This document shows, piece after piece, positions 1-9,355 of a DNA stretch of 16,995 nucleotides. The DNA comes from DAOPYE01 sp035352715. GTDB taxonomy: Bacteria; Acidobacteriota; Holophagae; Holophagales; Holophagaceae. Position numbers and translations under genes: made by a program. The notes below the pieces were generated by a model. That model was not told the DNA's origin. It was given only the letters and a program-made list of their open reading frames with translations, and ran no database searches. The stretch is taken from NCBI GenBank assembly GCA_035352715.1, contig DAOPYE010000056.1:1-16995 (forward strand), written 5' to 3'. The stretch's first letter is position 1, and each line of letters starts with the position of its first letter.

Positions 1-762
1 GGTCGGCTCTGCGGTTTTCGCGGCGCGGGATTCCACGGCCGCCATCAGGGCGCCATCCTTGCCGCGGTTGCCCTCGAAGCGCGGATACAGGGTGAGCGCG
101 TCGATCGCTTCTCCCGTGCGGCGCTGGCTGCCCGAGTCGAAGGGGTTCAAGCGCTCCAGCTCATCGCCGAAGAACTCCAGACGCAGGGGATCTTCCAGAT
201 GGTCGGGCCACAGGTCCACCACCAGGCCTCTGGCGCTGAACTCGCCGGGGGTGCTCGCCAGCTCCGTGCGCCGGTAGCCCAGGGCCACCAGGGTCTCCAG
301 CAGCAGTTCCCGTGGCACCTCTTCGCCCTTGCGCAGCTCCAGTTTCTGCTTTTGGAACCAGGTCGGATGGGGCAGGCGCTCGAAGGCCGCCAGGGGGCCC
401 GTGACCAGGATCTGGATGCGATGTTCCAGCAGGCCGATCAGGGTGCCCAGCCGATCCTTGAGGACCATGCCCGGCGGGCTGGATTCGCCGCCCGCGAAGG
501 GGGCCATCCCCGGGAAATAGGCCACGGTGGCGTCTGGCACCAGGGTGGCCAGATCCTTGGCCAGGGCCTGGGCCTCTTCCTCCGTCGGCGCGTCCACCCA
601 TAGATTGCGCTGTCGGCCGCCCTCGGTGGACCACCGGGCCAACAGCAGCGCCAGGCCACCGGAGGTCGACCAGCGGATCCGCACCCCATCCACCAGTGCC
701 TTCGCGGGATCGTCCAGCAGGCGAAGCAGATCGTTCAGGGCGGCGCGGTCACGGGATTCCAT
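1..762 (-). CDS. mfd: Transcription-repair coupling factor Mfd, N-terminal part (runs off left edge)
   Basis: Mfd is the DNA translocase that removes RNA polymerase stalled at lesions and recruits UvrA for nucleotide excision repair. Only the first 254 codons are present. The visible part is the UvrB-like N-terminal module. There is a FPGMAPFAGGESSPPG-type segment at residues 83-98, where Mfd normally has its FPxWETLPYE-type stretch, followed by a predicted ILVTGPLAAFERL strand-helix. GEFSARG (173-179), RLEFFGDELERL (194-205) and SQRR (212-215) are the hallmark pattern shared by UvrB and Mfd. No Walker A is seen near the N-terminus, which fits Mfd (degenerate UvrB-like domain) rather than UvrB. 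The ATG at 762 has a GGAAGG only 2 bases upstream, so the ribosome site is poor. The frame stays open upstream to an ATG at 855, but that extension (Arg-rich, no homology seen) looks unreal. The gene is divergent from the redox fusion gene. The helicase and RNA polymerase-binding domains would lie outside the window. Confidence 0.88.
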   Translation of the reverse strand, partial: MESRDRAALNDLLRLLDDPAKALVDGVRIRWSTSGGLALLLARWSTEGGRQRNLWVDAPTEEEAQALAKDLATLVPDATVAYFPGMAPFAGGESSPPGMVLKDRLGTLIGLLEHRIQILVTGPLAAFERLPHPTWFQKQKLELRKGEEVPRELLLETLVALGYRRTELASTPGEFSARGLVVDLWPDHLEDPLRLEFFGDELERLNPFDSGSQRRTGEAIDALTLYPRFEGNRGKDGALMAAVESRAAKTAEPT

Positions 763-824
763 AGCCTTCCAGTTTGACGCGATTCTGCGCGGAGGGCGCC
801 CTGTCGTCTTTCGCTGGGGCTCTT

Positions 825-845
825 GAAGGTGCCTTCTCCTATAAT
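825..845 (+). promoter_or_regulatory. Possible -10 element and dyad ahead of the redox fusion gene
   Basis: A perfect TATAAT lies at 840-845, 23 bases before the ATG at 869. No convincing -35 hexamer sits 16-18 bases upstream. Instead a short dyad GAAGG-TG-CCTTC at 825-836 occupies the -35 region, where an activator or repressor could bind. The same AT-rich patch reads TATTAT on the minus strand and could serve the divergent mfd gene. The TATAAT match is seen directly; its use as a promoter is inferred. Confidence 0.35.
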
Positions 846-868
846 AAAAGGTCATATGCGAGGCATGA

Positions 869-3661
869 ATGATGGATCGCAGTTCCCTCACCCCTTCTGA
901 AAATACTCCTCTGGATTACGCTGCTTGGTGCGCTTCGAATGAGCAAGCGCTGGAAGTCCTCGCATCCTTTGAGCGGGGGTTGGCGGAAAACGCTGCGGCC
1001 GATCCGGAATCCAGCGTGGATCTGGCATCCGGCCTGCAGCGCCTGCGGGAAGAAATGGATGCCCATCAGGCGTTCGAAGCCTCGGAGCTGCTGCCCATCC
1101 TGGATGAATTGGGCGCCGAGGCCCTGCGGGAGCAACTGCTGGAGGATCACGACGAGATCGCCCGACTGGCGTCCGGTCCGGCCCTTCCCGAAGCGGGCTG
1201 GCGCCTGGCGCGCCTCATCCGGGAACATCTGGCGACCCAGGAGCGCCTGCTGTTGCCGCTGCTCAAGGGGCGCAAGTTCTGGCCTGCCACCGCCGTCGAG
1301 GAGGACGGCTACCTGATCCTGGAAAAGCGCCTGGTAGGGCCGGAGACGTGGTCTTTCGTGGTGCTGGCTCCGCAGGTGGCGCGGGGCCGCAAGCCCGGAC
1401 AGTTCTTCATGGTGGCGCCGTTTTCCAATAGCGAGCGCATTCCGCTCACCCTGGCGGGTGGCGATGCCCGCCGGGGCTGGATCCGCTTCGTCATGCAGGA
1501 AGCGGGCTCCACGACGCAGGCCATGGGCCGCCTGAGCGCGGGAGATCGGCTCTACGCGGTGGCGGGCCCGCTGGGCACGCCCACGGAGCTGGTGGATCAC
1601 GGCACCGTGGTGCTGGTCGGCGGCGGATACGGCAGCGCGGCCATCCTTCCGGCGGCGGAGGCGCTGCACGCCAAGGGCCGTCGTGTCCTCACGATCCTGG
1701 GCGGGCGCAGTCGCGAGCGCGTGCTGCTCGCCGAGGAACTGGCCGCCGCTTCCAGCGAGCTGGTCATCACCACGGATGATGGCTCTTGGGGTCGCAAGGC
1801 TATTGTCACCGAACCCCTGAAGGAGATTCTGGAGCGCGAACCCGTGGCCCAGGTGGTGGCCGTGGGGCCGGTGCCCATGATGCAGGCGGTCGCCGAGCTG
1901 ACCCGTCCCTACGGCGTCTTCACGCTGGTGAGCCTCAACGCGCTCATGGTGGATGGCACGGGCATGTGCGGCGGATGCCGCGTCTCCGTGGGCGGCGCGG
2001 TGAAGTTCGCGTGCTTCGATGGCCCGGATTTCGACGGGCATCAGGTGGACTTCGGCCTGCTGCGCCAGCGACAGAGCTGGTACCGCGAGGAGGAAGCCAA
2101 GGCCAAGGCGCATGTCTGCAACCTGGGGCTGAGCCAGACGCCCATCACCGAGGCCCAGTTGCCCGCCGTCGAACCCGCGCTGGTCTATCCCGCGGATTTC
2201 GATTGGCGGCGCGAGGATCTGGCCAACCTCAAGGCGAGCCAGCGCCTGCAGATCCACCGCCAGCAGATGGCGGTGCAGGATGCGGATGCGCGCGTGGGTA
2301 ACTTCCAGGAAGTGAACCTGGGGTTCACGGCGGATCAGGCGCGGCTGGAATCCGCCCGCTGCCTGCAGTGCAAGAAGCCGGGCTGCGTGGAGGCGTGCCC
2401 CGTGGGCATCGATATCCCCGGCTTCATCCAGCGGCTTTCTGTGGACGATGTATCGGGCGCGGCGCGGATCCTCAAGGAGAGCAGCAGCCTGCCCGCAGTC
2501 TGCGGCCGTGTGTGCCCGCAGGAACGCCAGTGCGAGTCCAAGTGCATCGTGGGCGTCAAGGGCGAGGCCGTCTCCATCGGCCGCCTGGAGCGATTCGCCG
2601 CGGAATCCCTGCTGGCGGAGGGCGCCGAATTGCCCCCCGTCGCGCCTGCCACGGGACGCACTGTTGCCGTCGCGGGCGCGGGACCGGCGGGCCTGACCGT
2701 CGCGGGCGAACTGGCCCGCAAGGGGCACGCGGTCACGGTCTTTGACGCGCTGCATAAGCCGGGCGGCGTGCTGCTGTACGGCATCCCGGAATTTCGCCTG
2801 CCCAATCGCATTGTGGATGCGGAAGTGGACGCGCTCCGGCGCATGGGCGTGCGTTTTGTGATGAACACGCTGGTGGGCCGCAGCATGACGCTGGCGGAGC
2901 TGCGCGAGGAGTTCGACGCCGTGTTCATGGGCACCGGCGCGGGCCTGCCGCGCATGCTGGGCGTTCCCGGCGAAGACCGTAAGGGCGTCTACACCGCCAA
3001 CGAATTCCTCACGCGCATCAATTTGATGGGCGCCAATCGCTTTCCGGACCATGGTACGCCCGTGACCGTGGGCGAGCACATCGTCGTCGTTGGCTGCGGC
3101 AATACGGCCATGGATTGCGCCCGTGCGGCTCGCCGCATGGGTCGGGCCATGGCCCGGGCGACGGGCCGAACCATCGAGGGCCGGGTCAGCGTCGTCTACC
3201 GCCGCACCGAGCAGGAATCCACGGCGCGCATCGAGGAAATCGAGCACGCCAAGGAAGAAGGCGTCGAGTTCCTGTGGCTCACCAATCCCATCGCCGTGGG
3301 CGGTGACGAGGGCGGCTGGGTGCGCGAGCTGGAATGCGCGGTCATGGAATTGGGCGAAGCGGGGCCCGATGGTCGCCGCAGGCCCGTGGATACGGGGCGG
3401 CGCGTCGTGCTGCCCTGCGACACCCTGATCGTGGCGCTGGGCTTTGGCGTGAATCCGCTCATTGCCCAGACGGAAGCGCGCCTACGCACGCTGAAGGGCG
3501 GCCTCGTGGAAGTGGATGAAGCCACGGGCGAGACCAGCGTCCCCGGCGTTTTCGCGGGAGGCGATGTCATCACCGGCGGCGCCACCGTGATTCTTGCTAT
3601 GGGGCAGGGCCGCCGGGCGGCGGAAGCCATGGACCGATATCTGAGCGCGACCCCGCAATAG
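869..3661 (+). CDS. Hemerythrin-like / NfnA (SudB)-like / NfnB (SudA)-like fused ferredoxin-NAD(P) oxidoreductase
   Basis: A 930-residue cytoplasmic redox protein with three parts. Residues 1-135 resemble a hemerythrin (HHE) four-helix bundle: H66xxxE70, H94 and H120, followed by a QERLLLP end. The helix A histidine is not apparent. Residues about 140-415 are a ferredoxin-NADP reductase-type FAD/NAD module with GGGYG at 251-255 and a [2Fe-2S] site D362-x4-C367-x2-C370-x11-C382; the Asp plus three Cys pattern is that of NfnA. Residues about 455-930 match NfnB, SudA and the glutamate synthase small subunit: C498/C501/C506/C510 and C545/C549/C555/C559 for two [4Fe-4S] clusters, GAGPAG (603-608) for FAD, GCGNTA (742-747) for NAD(P), and GGD (897-899). 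The split enzyme NfnAB couples NADH and reduced ferredoxin oxidation to NADP reduction, reversibly, by electron bifurcation. That activity here is inferred. GAGG at 860-863 is spaced 5 bases from ATG 869 and 8 from ATG 872, so either may start. No glutaminase or large glutamate synthase subunit is nearby, which argues against GltD. Confidence 0.85.
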   Translation: MMDRSSLTPSENTPLDYAAWCASNEQALEVLASFERGLAENAAADPESSVDLASGLQRLREEMDAHQAFEASELLPILDELGAEALREQLLEDHDEIARLASGPALPEAGWRLARLIREHLATQERLLLPLLKGRKFWPATAVEEDGYLILEKRLVGPETWSFVVLAPQVARGRKPGQFFMVAPFSNSERIPLTLAGGDARRGWIRFVMQEAGSTTQAMGRLSAGDRLYAVAGPLGTPTELVDHGTVVLVGGGYGSAAILPAAEALHAKGRRVLTILGGRSRERVLLAEELAAASSELVITTDDGSWGRKAIVTEPLKEILEREPVAQVVAVGPVPMMQAVAELTRPYGVFTLVSLNALMVDGTGMCGGCRVSVGGAVKFACFDGPDFDGHQVDFGLLRQRQSWYREEEAKAKAHVCNLGLSQTPITEAQLPAVEPALVYPADFDWRREDLANLKASQRLQIHRQQMAVQDADARVGNFQEVNLGFTADQARLESARCLQCKKPGCVEACPVGIDIPGFIQRLSVDDVSGAARILKESSSLPAVCGRVCPQERQCESKCIVGVKGEAVSIGRLERFAAESLLAEGAELPPVAPATGRTVAVAGAGPAGLTVAGELARKGHAVTVFDALHKPGGVLLYGIPEFRLPNRIVDAEVDALRRMGVRFVMNTLVGRSMTLAELREEFDAVFMGTGAGLPRMLGVPGEDRKGVYTANEFLTRINLMGANRFPDHGTPVTVGEHIVVVGCGNTAMDCARAARRMGRAMARATGRTIEGRVSVVYRRTEQESTARIEEIEHAKEEGVEFLWLTNPIAVGGDEGGWVRELECAVMELGEAGPDGRRRPVDTGRRVVLPCDTLIVALGFGVNPLIAQTEARLRTLKGGLVEVDEATGETSVPGVFAGGDVITGGATVILAMGQGRRAAEAMDRYLSATPQ

Positions 3662-3708
3662 GCTGTGCAAACAACTGACATTTTGGTAGGTTTTCTTCTC
3701 GGTGTGCG

Positions 3709-5289
3709 ATGAAGAATCCCCAGGCTCCCTTTGACCCCACCCCTCGCATCCATCGCGAGGTGAAAGAGCTTTCGCTGATTTTCGAGATCAGCCAGGTGCT
3801 TTCGCGCAGCCTGGATCTGCGCGAAGTGGCCGCGCCGCTGCTGGAGACGATGGCGCAGAGCCTGGGCATGCTGCGCGGCACGCTGACGCTGCTGAACCGC
3901 GAAACCGGTGAGATCTCCATCGAGGCCGCGCATGGCTTGAGCAAGAGCCAGCGCGGGCAGGGGCGCTACAAGGTGGGCGAGGGCATCACTGGGCGCGTGG
4001 TGCAGACGGGCGAACCGATCGTCGTCCCCAAGATCAGTGAGAACGCGGCGTTCCTCAATCGCACCGGGGCGAGGCGATCATCGCGAGAGCAGGAGCTGTC
4101 CTTCATCTGCGTGCCCATCAAGATCGGCAACGAAGTCGTGGGGACGCTCAGTGCCGATCGGCTGTACATGGAAAAGGCCCTGCTGGATGACGATGTGCGC
4201 CTGCTCAGCATCATCGCCAGTCTCATCGCCCAGGCGGTGCGCGTTCGCCAGGCGGCGGAGGAGGAGCGCCAGCGCCTGCTGGAGGAAAACACCCGGCTGC
4301 AGGCCGCCCTCAAGGATCGCTTCCACCCCAGCAACATCATCAGCAACGACCGGACCATGCAGGCGATCTACGAGCAGATCGCCCAGGTCTCGCGCAGCAC
4401 GGCCACGGTACTGATCCGTGGCGAGAGCGGCACGGGCAAGGAGCTGGTGGCCAGCTCCATCCACTTCAGCAGCCTGCGGGCCCAGAAGCCCTTCATCCGC
4501 GTGAACTGCGCCGCGCTGCCCGAGAGCATCATCGAAAGCGAGCTGTTTGGCCACGAGAAGGGCGCTTTCACTGGCGCGCTTTCGCGGCGGAAGGGGCGCT
4601 TCGAACTGGCCGAAGGGGGCACGCTGTTTCTGGATGAGATCGGGGATTTGTCGCCCGCCACGCAGGTAAAGCTGCTGCGCGTGCTTCAGGAGCGCGAGTT
4701 CGAGCGCGTGGGCGGGCAGGAGACCATCCACGTGGATGTGCGCGTGCTGGCGGCAACCAACCGGGATCTGGAGGATCTGATGGCCGCCGGGCTCTTCCGC
4801 CAGGATCTCTACTACCGGCTGAACGTGTTCACCATCCACCTGCCGCCGCTGCGCAAGCGCAAGTCGGACATCCTGCTGCTGGCCGATCACTTCGCCGAGG
4901 TCTACGCGAAGGCCAATCACAAGACGATCCGCCGCATCTCGACGCCCGCCATCGATATGCTGCTGGCCTACCACTGGCCCGGCAATGTCCGCGAGCTGGA
5001 GAATTGCATCGAGCGCGCCGTGATCCTCAGCGAAGACGGCGTGATCTACGGGCACCATCTCCCGCCGACGCTGCAGACGGCCGAAGCCAGCGGCACGATC
5101 CACCATGGCTCCCTGGAGACCGCGGTGAAGAAGCTGGAGCGCGAGTTGCTGATGGATGCGCTCAAGTCCGCCCGTGGGAACAAGGCCAAGGCCGCCCGGG
5201 CGCTGGGCTTGACAGAGCGGGTGATGGGCTTGCGGCTGGATGAGCACGAGCTCGATTACCGGGACTTCCGCCCCCGCCAGTCCCTGTAG
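3709..5289 (+). CDS. NifA-like sigma-54-dependent activator (GAF, AAA+, Fis HTH)
   Basis: A 526-residue enhancer-binding protein that would remodel sigma-54 RNA polymerase with ATP. The order is an N-terminal GAF sensor (about 20-180, with YKVGEGITGRVV and a conserved SFICVPIKIG stretch), a short coiled linker (about 183-203), the AAA+ domain with Walker A GESGTGKE (238-245), GAFTGA sigma-54 contact loop (285-290), Walker B LFLDE (306-310) and YYRLN sensor region (368-372), then a Fis-type helix-turn-helix (about 491-510, NKAKAARALGLTERVMGLRL). The GAF and AAA+ sequences look strongly like NifA of diazotrophs. There is no CxxxxC motif in the linker before the HTH, so it is unlike the directly O2-sensitive rhizobial NifA. 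No nif genes are in the window, so the regulon is unknown. It starts 47 bases after the redox fusion gene, same strand, probably co-transcribed. No good Shine-Dalgarno sequence precedes ATG 3709; the start is chosen because the conserved NifA-like sequence begins within 20 residues. Confidence 0.9.
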   Translation: MKNPQAPFDPTPRIHREVKELSLIFEISQVLSRSLDLREVAAPLLETMAQSLGMLRGTLTLLNRETGEISIEAAHGLSKSQRGQGRYKVGEGITGRVVQTGEPIVVPKISENAAFLNRTGARRSSREQELSFICVPIKIGNEVVGTLSADRLYMEKALLDDDVRLLSIIASLIAQAVRVRQAAEEERQRLLEENTRLQAALKDRFHPSNIISNDRTMQAIYEQIAQVSRSTATVLIRGESGTGKELVASSIHFSSLRAQKPFIRVNCAALPESIIESELFGHEKGAFTGALSRRKGRFELAEGGTLFLDEIGDLSPATQVKLLRVLQEREFERVGGQETIHVDVRVLAATNRDLEDLMAAGLFRQDLYYRLNVFTIHLPPLRKRKSDILLLADHFAEVYAKANHKTIRRISTPAIDMLLAYHWPGNVRELENCIERAVILSEDGVIYGHHLPPTLQTAEASGTIHHGSLETAVKKLERELLMDALKSARGNKAKAARALGLTERVMGLRLDEHELDYRDFRPRQSL

Positions 5290-5323
5290 CGCTCCTGTTG
5301 TGCCGGGCGGGGTTCGCCAGGAC

Positions 5324-5352
5324 AAAAAAAGCGGCCCGGTATTCCGGGCCGC
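5324..5352 (-). terminator. Rho-independent terminator of rpsT
   Basis: A 9-bp GC stem, GCGGCCCGG (5331-5339) with CCGGGCCGC (5344-5352), closes a 4-base loop. On the minus strand it is followed by seven T residues (5330-5324 read in reverse), making a strong intrinsic terminator for rpsT. The stem extends by three A-T pairs, so it may also act weakly on the plus strand for the converging sigma-54 activator gene, which ends at 5289. Confidence 0.88.
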
Positions 5353-5374
5353 TTTCGAAGAAATGGTCTGGCAA

Positions 5375-5638
5375 CTAGGCCAGGGCGTTGACCTTGAGGG
5401 TCAGGCGGGACTTGGTGCGGTCGGCGGCGTTCTTGTGGAACACGCCCTTGCGGACGGCCTTGTCCACAACGCCCAGGGTCGCAGGCAGAAGCGCGGAGGC
5501 TTCGGTCTTGCTGCCCGTGGAGACAACGGCGAGGAACTTCTTGACAGCAGTCTTTACGGCCGAGCGATTCGAACGATTCCGAAGCCGAGCCTCTTCATCG
5601 CGGCGGGCCTTCTTGGCGGCGGACTTGTGATTAGCCAT
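5375..5638 (-). CDS. rpsT: 30S ribosomal protein S20
   Basis: An 87-residue basic protein that binds 16S rRNA early in 30S assembly. It begins MANHKSAAKKARRDEEARLR, the classic S20 start, and continues with the typical NRS-x-VKTAVKKF stretch and the C-terminal GVFHKNAADRTKSRLTLKVNAL motif region. The length matches the family (about 85-90). The start at 5638 has AGGAG seven bases upstream. It is a single-gene unit with its own promoter and terminator, divergent from argS. An open frame continues upstream of this start but is non-coding by content. Confidence 0.97.
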   Translation of the reverse strand: MANHKSAAKKARRDEEARLRNRSNRSAVKTAVKKFLAVVSTGSKTEASALLPATLGVVDKAVRKGVFHKNAADRTKSRLTLKVNALA

Positions 5639-5684
5639 GCGATCACTCCTGCGAACCGGAAGGAGCCCGGAAGCGCGAACTGTC

Positions 5685-5712
5685 ATTCTACCGAATGGCG
5701 GGGGTGGGTCAA
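5685..5712 (-). promoter_or_regulatory. Sigma-70-type promoter of rpsT
   Basis: Read on the minus strand, TTGACC (5712-5707) and TAGAAT (5690-5685) are separated by 16 bases. Each hexamer differs from consensus at one position. Initiation would be near 5678, giving a leader of about 40 bases that contains the AGGAG site just before the ATG. This fits the strong expression expected for a ribosomal protein. Not shown experimentally. Confidence 0.6.
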
Positions 5713-5812
5713 GGGAAAATAACGCAAGGCGTTCGGCCTTTTGGGGCTTCCCGTCGGGCCCTGTTTCATTCATCCTGGTTCGAGGCCCCTGGCTTCCGGA
5801 AAAAGGATTGTC

Positions 5813-7636
5813 GTGGAGCGATTGAAGAATGCACTGAGAACGGCTCTGGCGGATGCCATGGGCGAATCCCTTTCGGGGATGGAAATCACGCTGGAGCGAC
5901 CGCGCTCGGCCGAGATGGGCGACGTGGCGTTTCCATGCTTTCGACTGGCCAAGGTGCTGGGCAAGAATCCCGCACAGCTTGCGAAAGAACTGGCCTCCGC
6001 CATTCGTCCTGATGTTTCGGGGCTTGATGGCGCTGAACTGGTGGCGGTCGGTCCATACCTGAACCTCAAGTTGAGGCCCGAGGCCAGGGCCAAGCTGCTG
6101 CTGGAGGCCACGCTGGGCGGTGTTCCCTACGGCAGTGCCCCCGCCAACGGCGAAACAGTGGTTGTGGAGTACAGTTCCCCGAACATCGCAAAGCTGTTCA
6201 CCATCGGGCATCTTCGCAGCACGATGATCGGGCACGCGCTCGTCCAGGTGAACCGCTACCTGGGATGCCGCACCCACCGCCTGAACCACCTGGGCGACTG
6301 GGGCACGCAGTTCGGCACCCTGCTGGCCGCCTACAAGCACTGGGCCGAAGTCCAGAATCCCAAGCTGGATCAGGACTTCGAGTGGGCGGAGGAGATCCCC
6401 GAAAAGCGGCGCACGCCGCTGTTCCGCCTCTTTCAGCTCTACGTGCGCTTCCACCAGGAGGAGGAGCGCGATCCGGCGATGCACGACGAGGCCAGGAACT
6501 GGTTCAAGCGCCTGGAGGATGGCGATGGCGAGGCCCGGCGGCTCTGGAGCTGGTTCCGCGAAATCTCGCTGGCGGAGTTCCAGCGGATCTACGATCGCCT
6601 GGGCGTGGCCTTCGACGCGATGGACGGCGAATCGTTTTATGAAGACAAGATGTCCGCCGTCGTGGATCAGCTGAAGGCCTCCAGCATCCTGGAGCCCGGC
6701 GAGGGCGGCGCGCAGATCGTTCCGCTGGAGGATGTGGGCATCCAGACGCCCTGCCTCGTGCTGAAGGCAGATGGCACCAGCATCTATGCGACGCGTGATC
6801 TGGCCGCGGCCCTGTATCGTAAGGGGACCTATGCCTTCGATCGCTGCCTGTATGTGGTGGGTGGCGAGCAGGTGCTGCACTTCCAGCAGGTCTTCGCCGT
6901 GCTGGGCAAGCTGGATCCGTGGTTCCAGGGGCGCGTGACACACACGCCCTTCGGCATGATCACGCTGCCCGAAGGCAAGATGAGCACGCGCAAGGGCAAC
7001 GTCATCTTCCTGGAAGACGTGCTGGATGAGGCCCGCGAGCGCGTGCTGGCCATCATCCGCGAAAAGAATCCCGAACTGCCCCATGCGGAAGACGTCGCCG
7101 AGATGCTGGGCATGGGCGCGGTTCTCTTCTTCAACGCCCTGAACGATCGTGTGAAGTCCATCACCTTCACCTGGGATCGCGCCGTGGCGCTGGATGGAGA
7201 CACCGGTCCTTACGTTCAGTACGCACACGCCCGGATTCTCAGCGTGCTTCGCAAGGCGGGTGGAGACTGGGCCGAGTTAGGGCGCCCGGTGGCATCCCCC
7301 ACGCCCGAGAGCGCCTTCATCGACTACGCGCCCCTCGCCGTTCCCGCTGATCTGGCGGGCTTGAACGAACCCGCCGCGCAGAACCTGCTGTTCGAGCTGG
7401 CGGGCCTGCCCGATGCGATCCGCTCCGCGCAGCGCGAGAACATGGCCACTGCTCTTGCACGACAGTTGCTGTCCATTGCCAAGGCGTTCTCCGGGTTCTA
7501 CACGAATTGCCCGATCCTATGGCTCGAGAACAGCCTTGAGGTTCGAAACGCACGGCTGGCGCTGTGCGTCGCCACTGCCCGCACCCTGCGCCAAGGCCTC
7601 TTCCTCATGGGCATTCAGGCCCCGGAAGAGATGTAG
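5813..7636 (+). CDS. argS: Arginyl-tRNA synthetase
   Basis: A class I aminoacyl-tRNA synthetase that charges tRNA-Arg, 607 residues from the chosen start. The N-terminal additional domain (about 1-105) recognises the tRNA D-loop. The catalytic core has the HIGH-class motif in the form T130-I-G-H133 within FTIGHLRST (129-137). The KMSKS motif is K389-MSTRKG, typical of ArgS. The C-terminal DALR anticodon-binding domain holds ARQLLSIAKAFSGFYTNCPI and ends in a GIQAPEEM tail like the usual GIPAPERM. I place the start at GTG 5813: AAAAGGA (5801-5807) lies five bases upstream and the protein then begins MERLKNAL, as expected. An upstream in-frame ATG at 5741 would add 24 residues with no family resemblance. 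pyrG follows after 47 bases. Confidence 0.96.
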   Translation: MERLKNALRTALADAMGESLSGMEITLERPRSAEMGDVAFPCFRLAKVLGKNPAQLAKELASAIRPDVSGLDGAELVAVGPYLNLKLRPEARAKLLLEATLGGVPYGSAPANGETVVVEYSSPNIAKLFTIGHLRSTMIGHALVQVNRYLGCRTHRLNHLGDWGTQFGTLLAAYKHWAEVQNPKLDQDFEWAEEIPEKRRTPLFRLFQLYVRFHQEEERDPAMHDEARNWFKRLEDGDGEARRLWSWFREISLAEFQRIYDRLGVAFDAMDGESFYEDKMSAVVDQLKASSILEPGEGGAQIVPLEDVGIQTPCLVLKADGTSIYATRDLAAALYRKGTYAFDRCLYVVGGEQVLHFQQVFAVLGKLDPWFQGRVTHTPFGMITLPEGKMSTRKGNVIFLEDVLDEARERVLAIIREKNPELPHAEDVAEMLGMGAVLFFNALNDRVKSITFTWDRAVALDGDTGPYVQYAHARILSVLRKAGGDWAELGRPVASPTPESAFIDYAPLAVPADLAGLNEPAAQNLLFELAGLPDAIRSAQRENMATALARQLLSIAKAFSGFYTNCPILWLENSLEVRNARLALCVATARTLRQGLFLMGIQAPEEM

Positions 7637-7683
7637 TTCCAGGCATTCCCCTTTTTGGCTTCACCCATTTTTCGAGGTTTCCC

Positions 7684-9277
<1,594 letters not shown>

Positions 9278-9285
<8 letters not shown>

Positions 9286-9314
9286 CGCTTCACAAGCCTC
9301 TATCATTTGTTTTT
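9278..9314 (+). terminator. Weak hairpin overlapping the pyrG stop codon
   Basis: AGGCTTG (9278-9284) can pair with CAAGCCT (9293-9299) around an 8-base loop. The hairpin is followed after a few bases by a T-rich stretch that includes TTTGTTTTT (9306-9314). It overlaps the pyrG stop. The stem is short and the T run is set back, so it may be a partial terminator that lowers read-through into tkt. The AT-rich stretch after it (9301-9345) could hold a tkt promoter, but I see no good hexamer pair. Confidence 0.4.
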
Positions 9315-9355
9315 AGGTCGAACTAATATCGAGATCATCTATAGAAGGACGGTCC

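Noticed and set aside
1..762. UvrB rather than Mfd
   Set aside because: The conserved FFGDE region is shared, but no Walker A is present near the N-terminus and the PFAGGESSPPG region aligns with the Mfd-type stretch.
839..3247. An 802-codon open frame antisense to the redox fusion gene
   Set aside because: It is a mirror of a strongly supported gene in GC-rich DNA. Its translation is rich in His, Arg, Gln and Ala with no family pattern, as expected from the complementary codons.
869..3661. Glutamate synthase small subunit (GltD)
   Set aside because: The C-terminal part shares the GltD fold, but it is fused to an NfnA-like reductase and no large glutamate synthase subunit is nearby, so an Nfn/Sud-type enzyme fits better.
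5720..5742. AAGGC-GTTCG-GCCTT hairpin followed by TT in the rpsT-argS gap
   Set aside because: Only five pairs and a very short T run between two divergent genes, where a terminator has no clear job.
5639..7228. Extension of the rpsT frame upstream on the minus strand to give a 617-residue protein
   Set aside because: Only the last 87 residues are S20, starting at an ATG with a perfect AGGAG site. The rest is antisense to argS.
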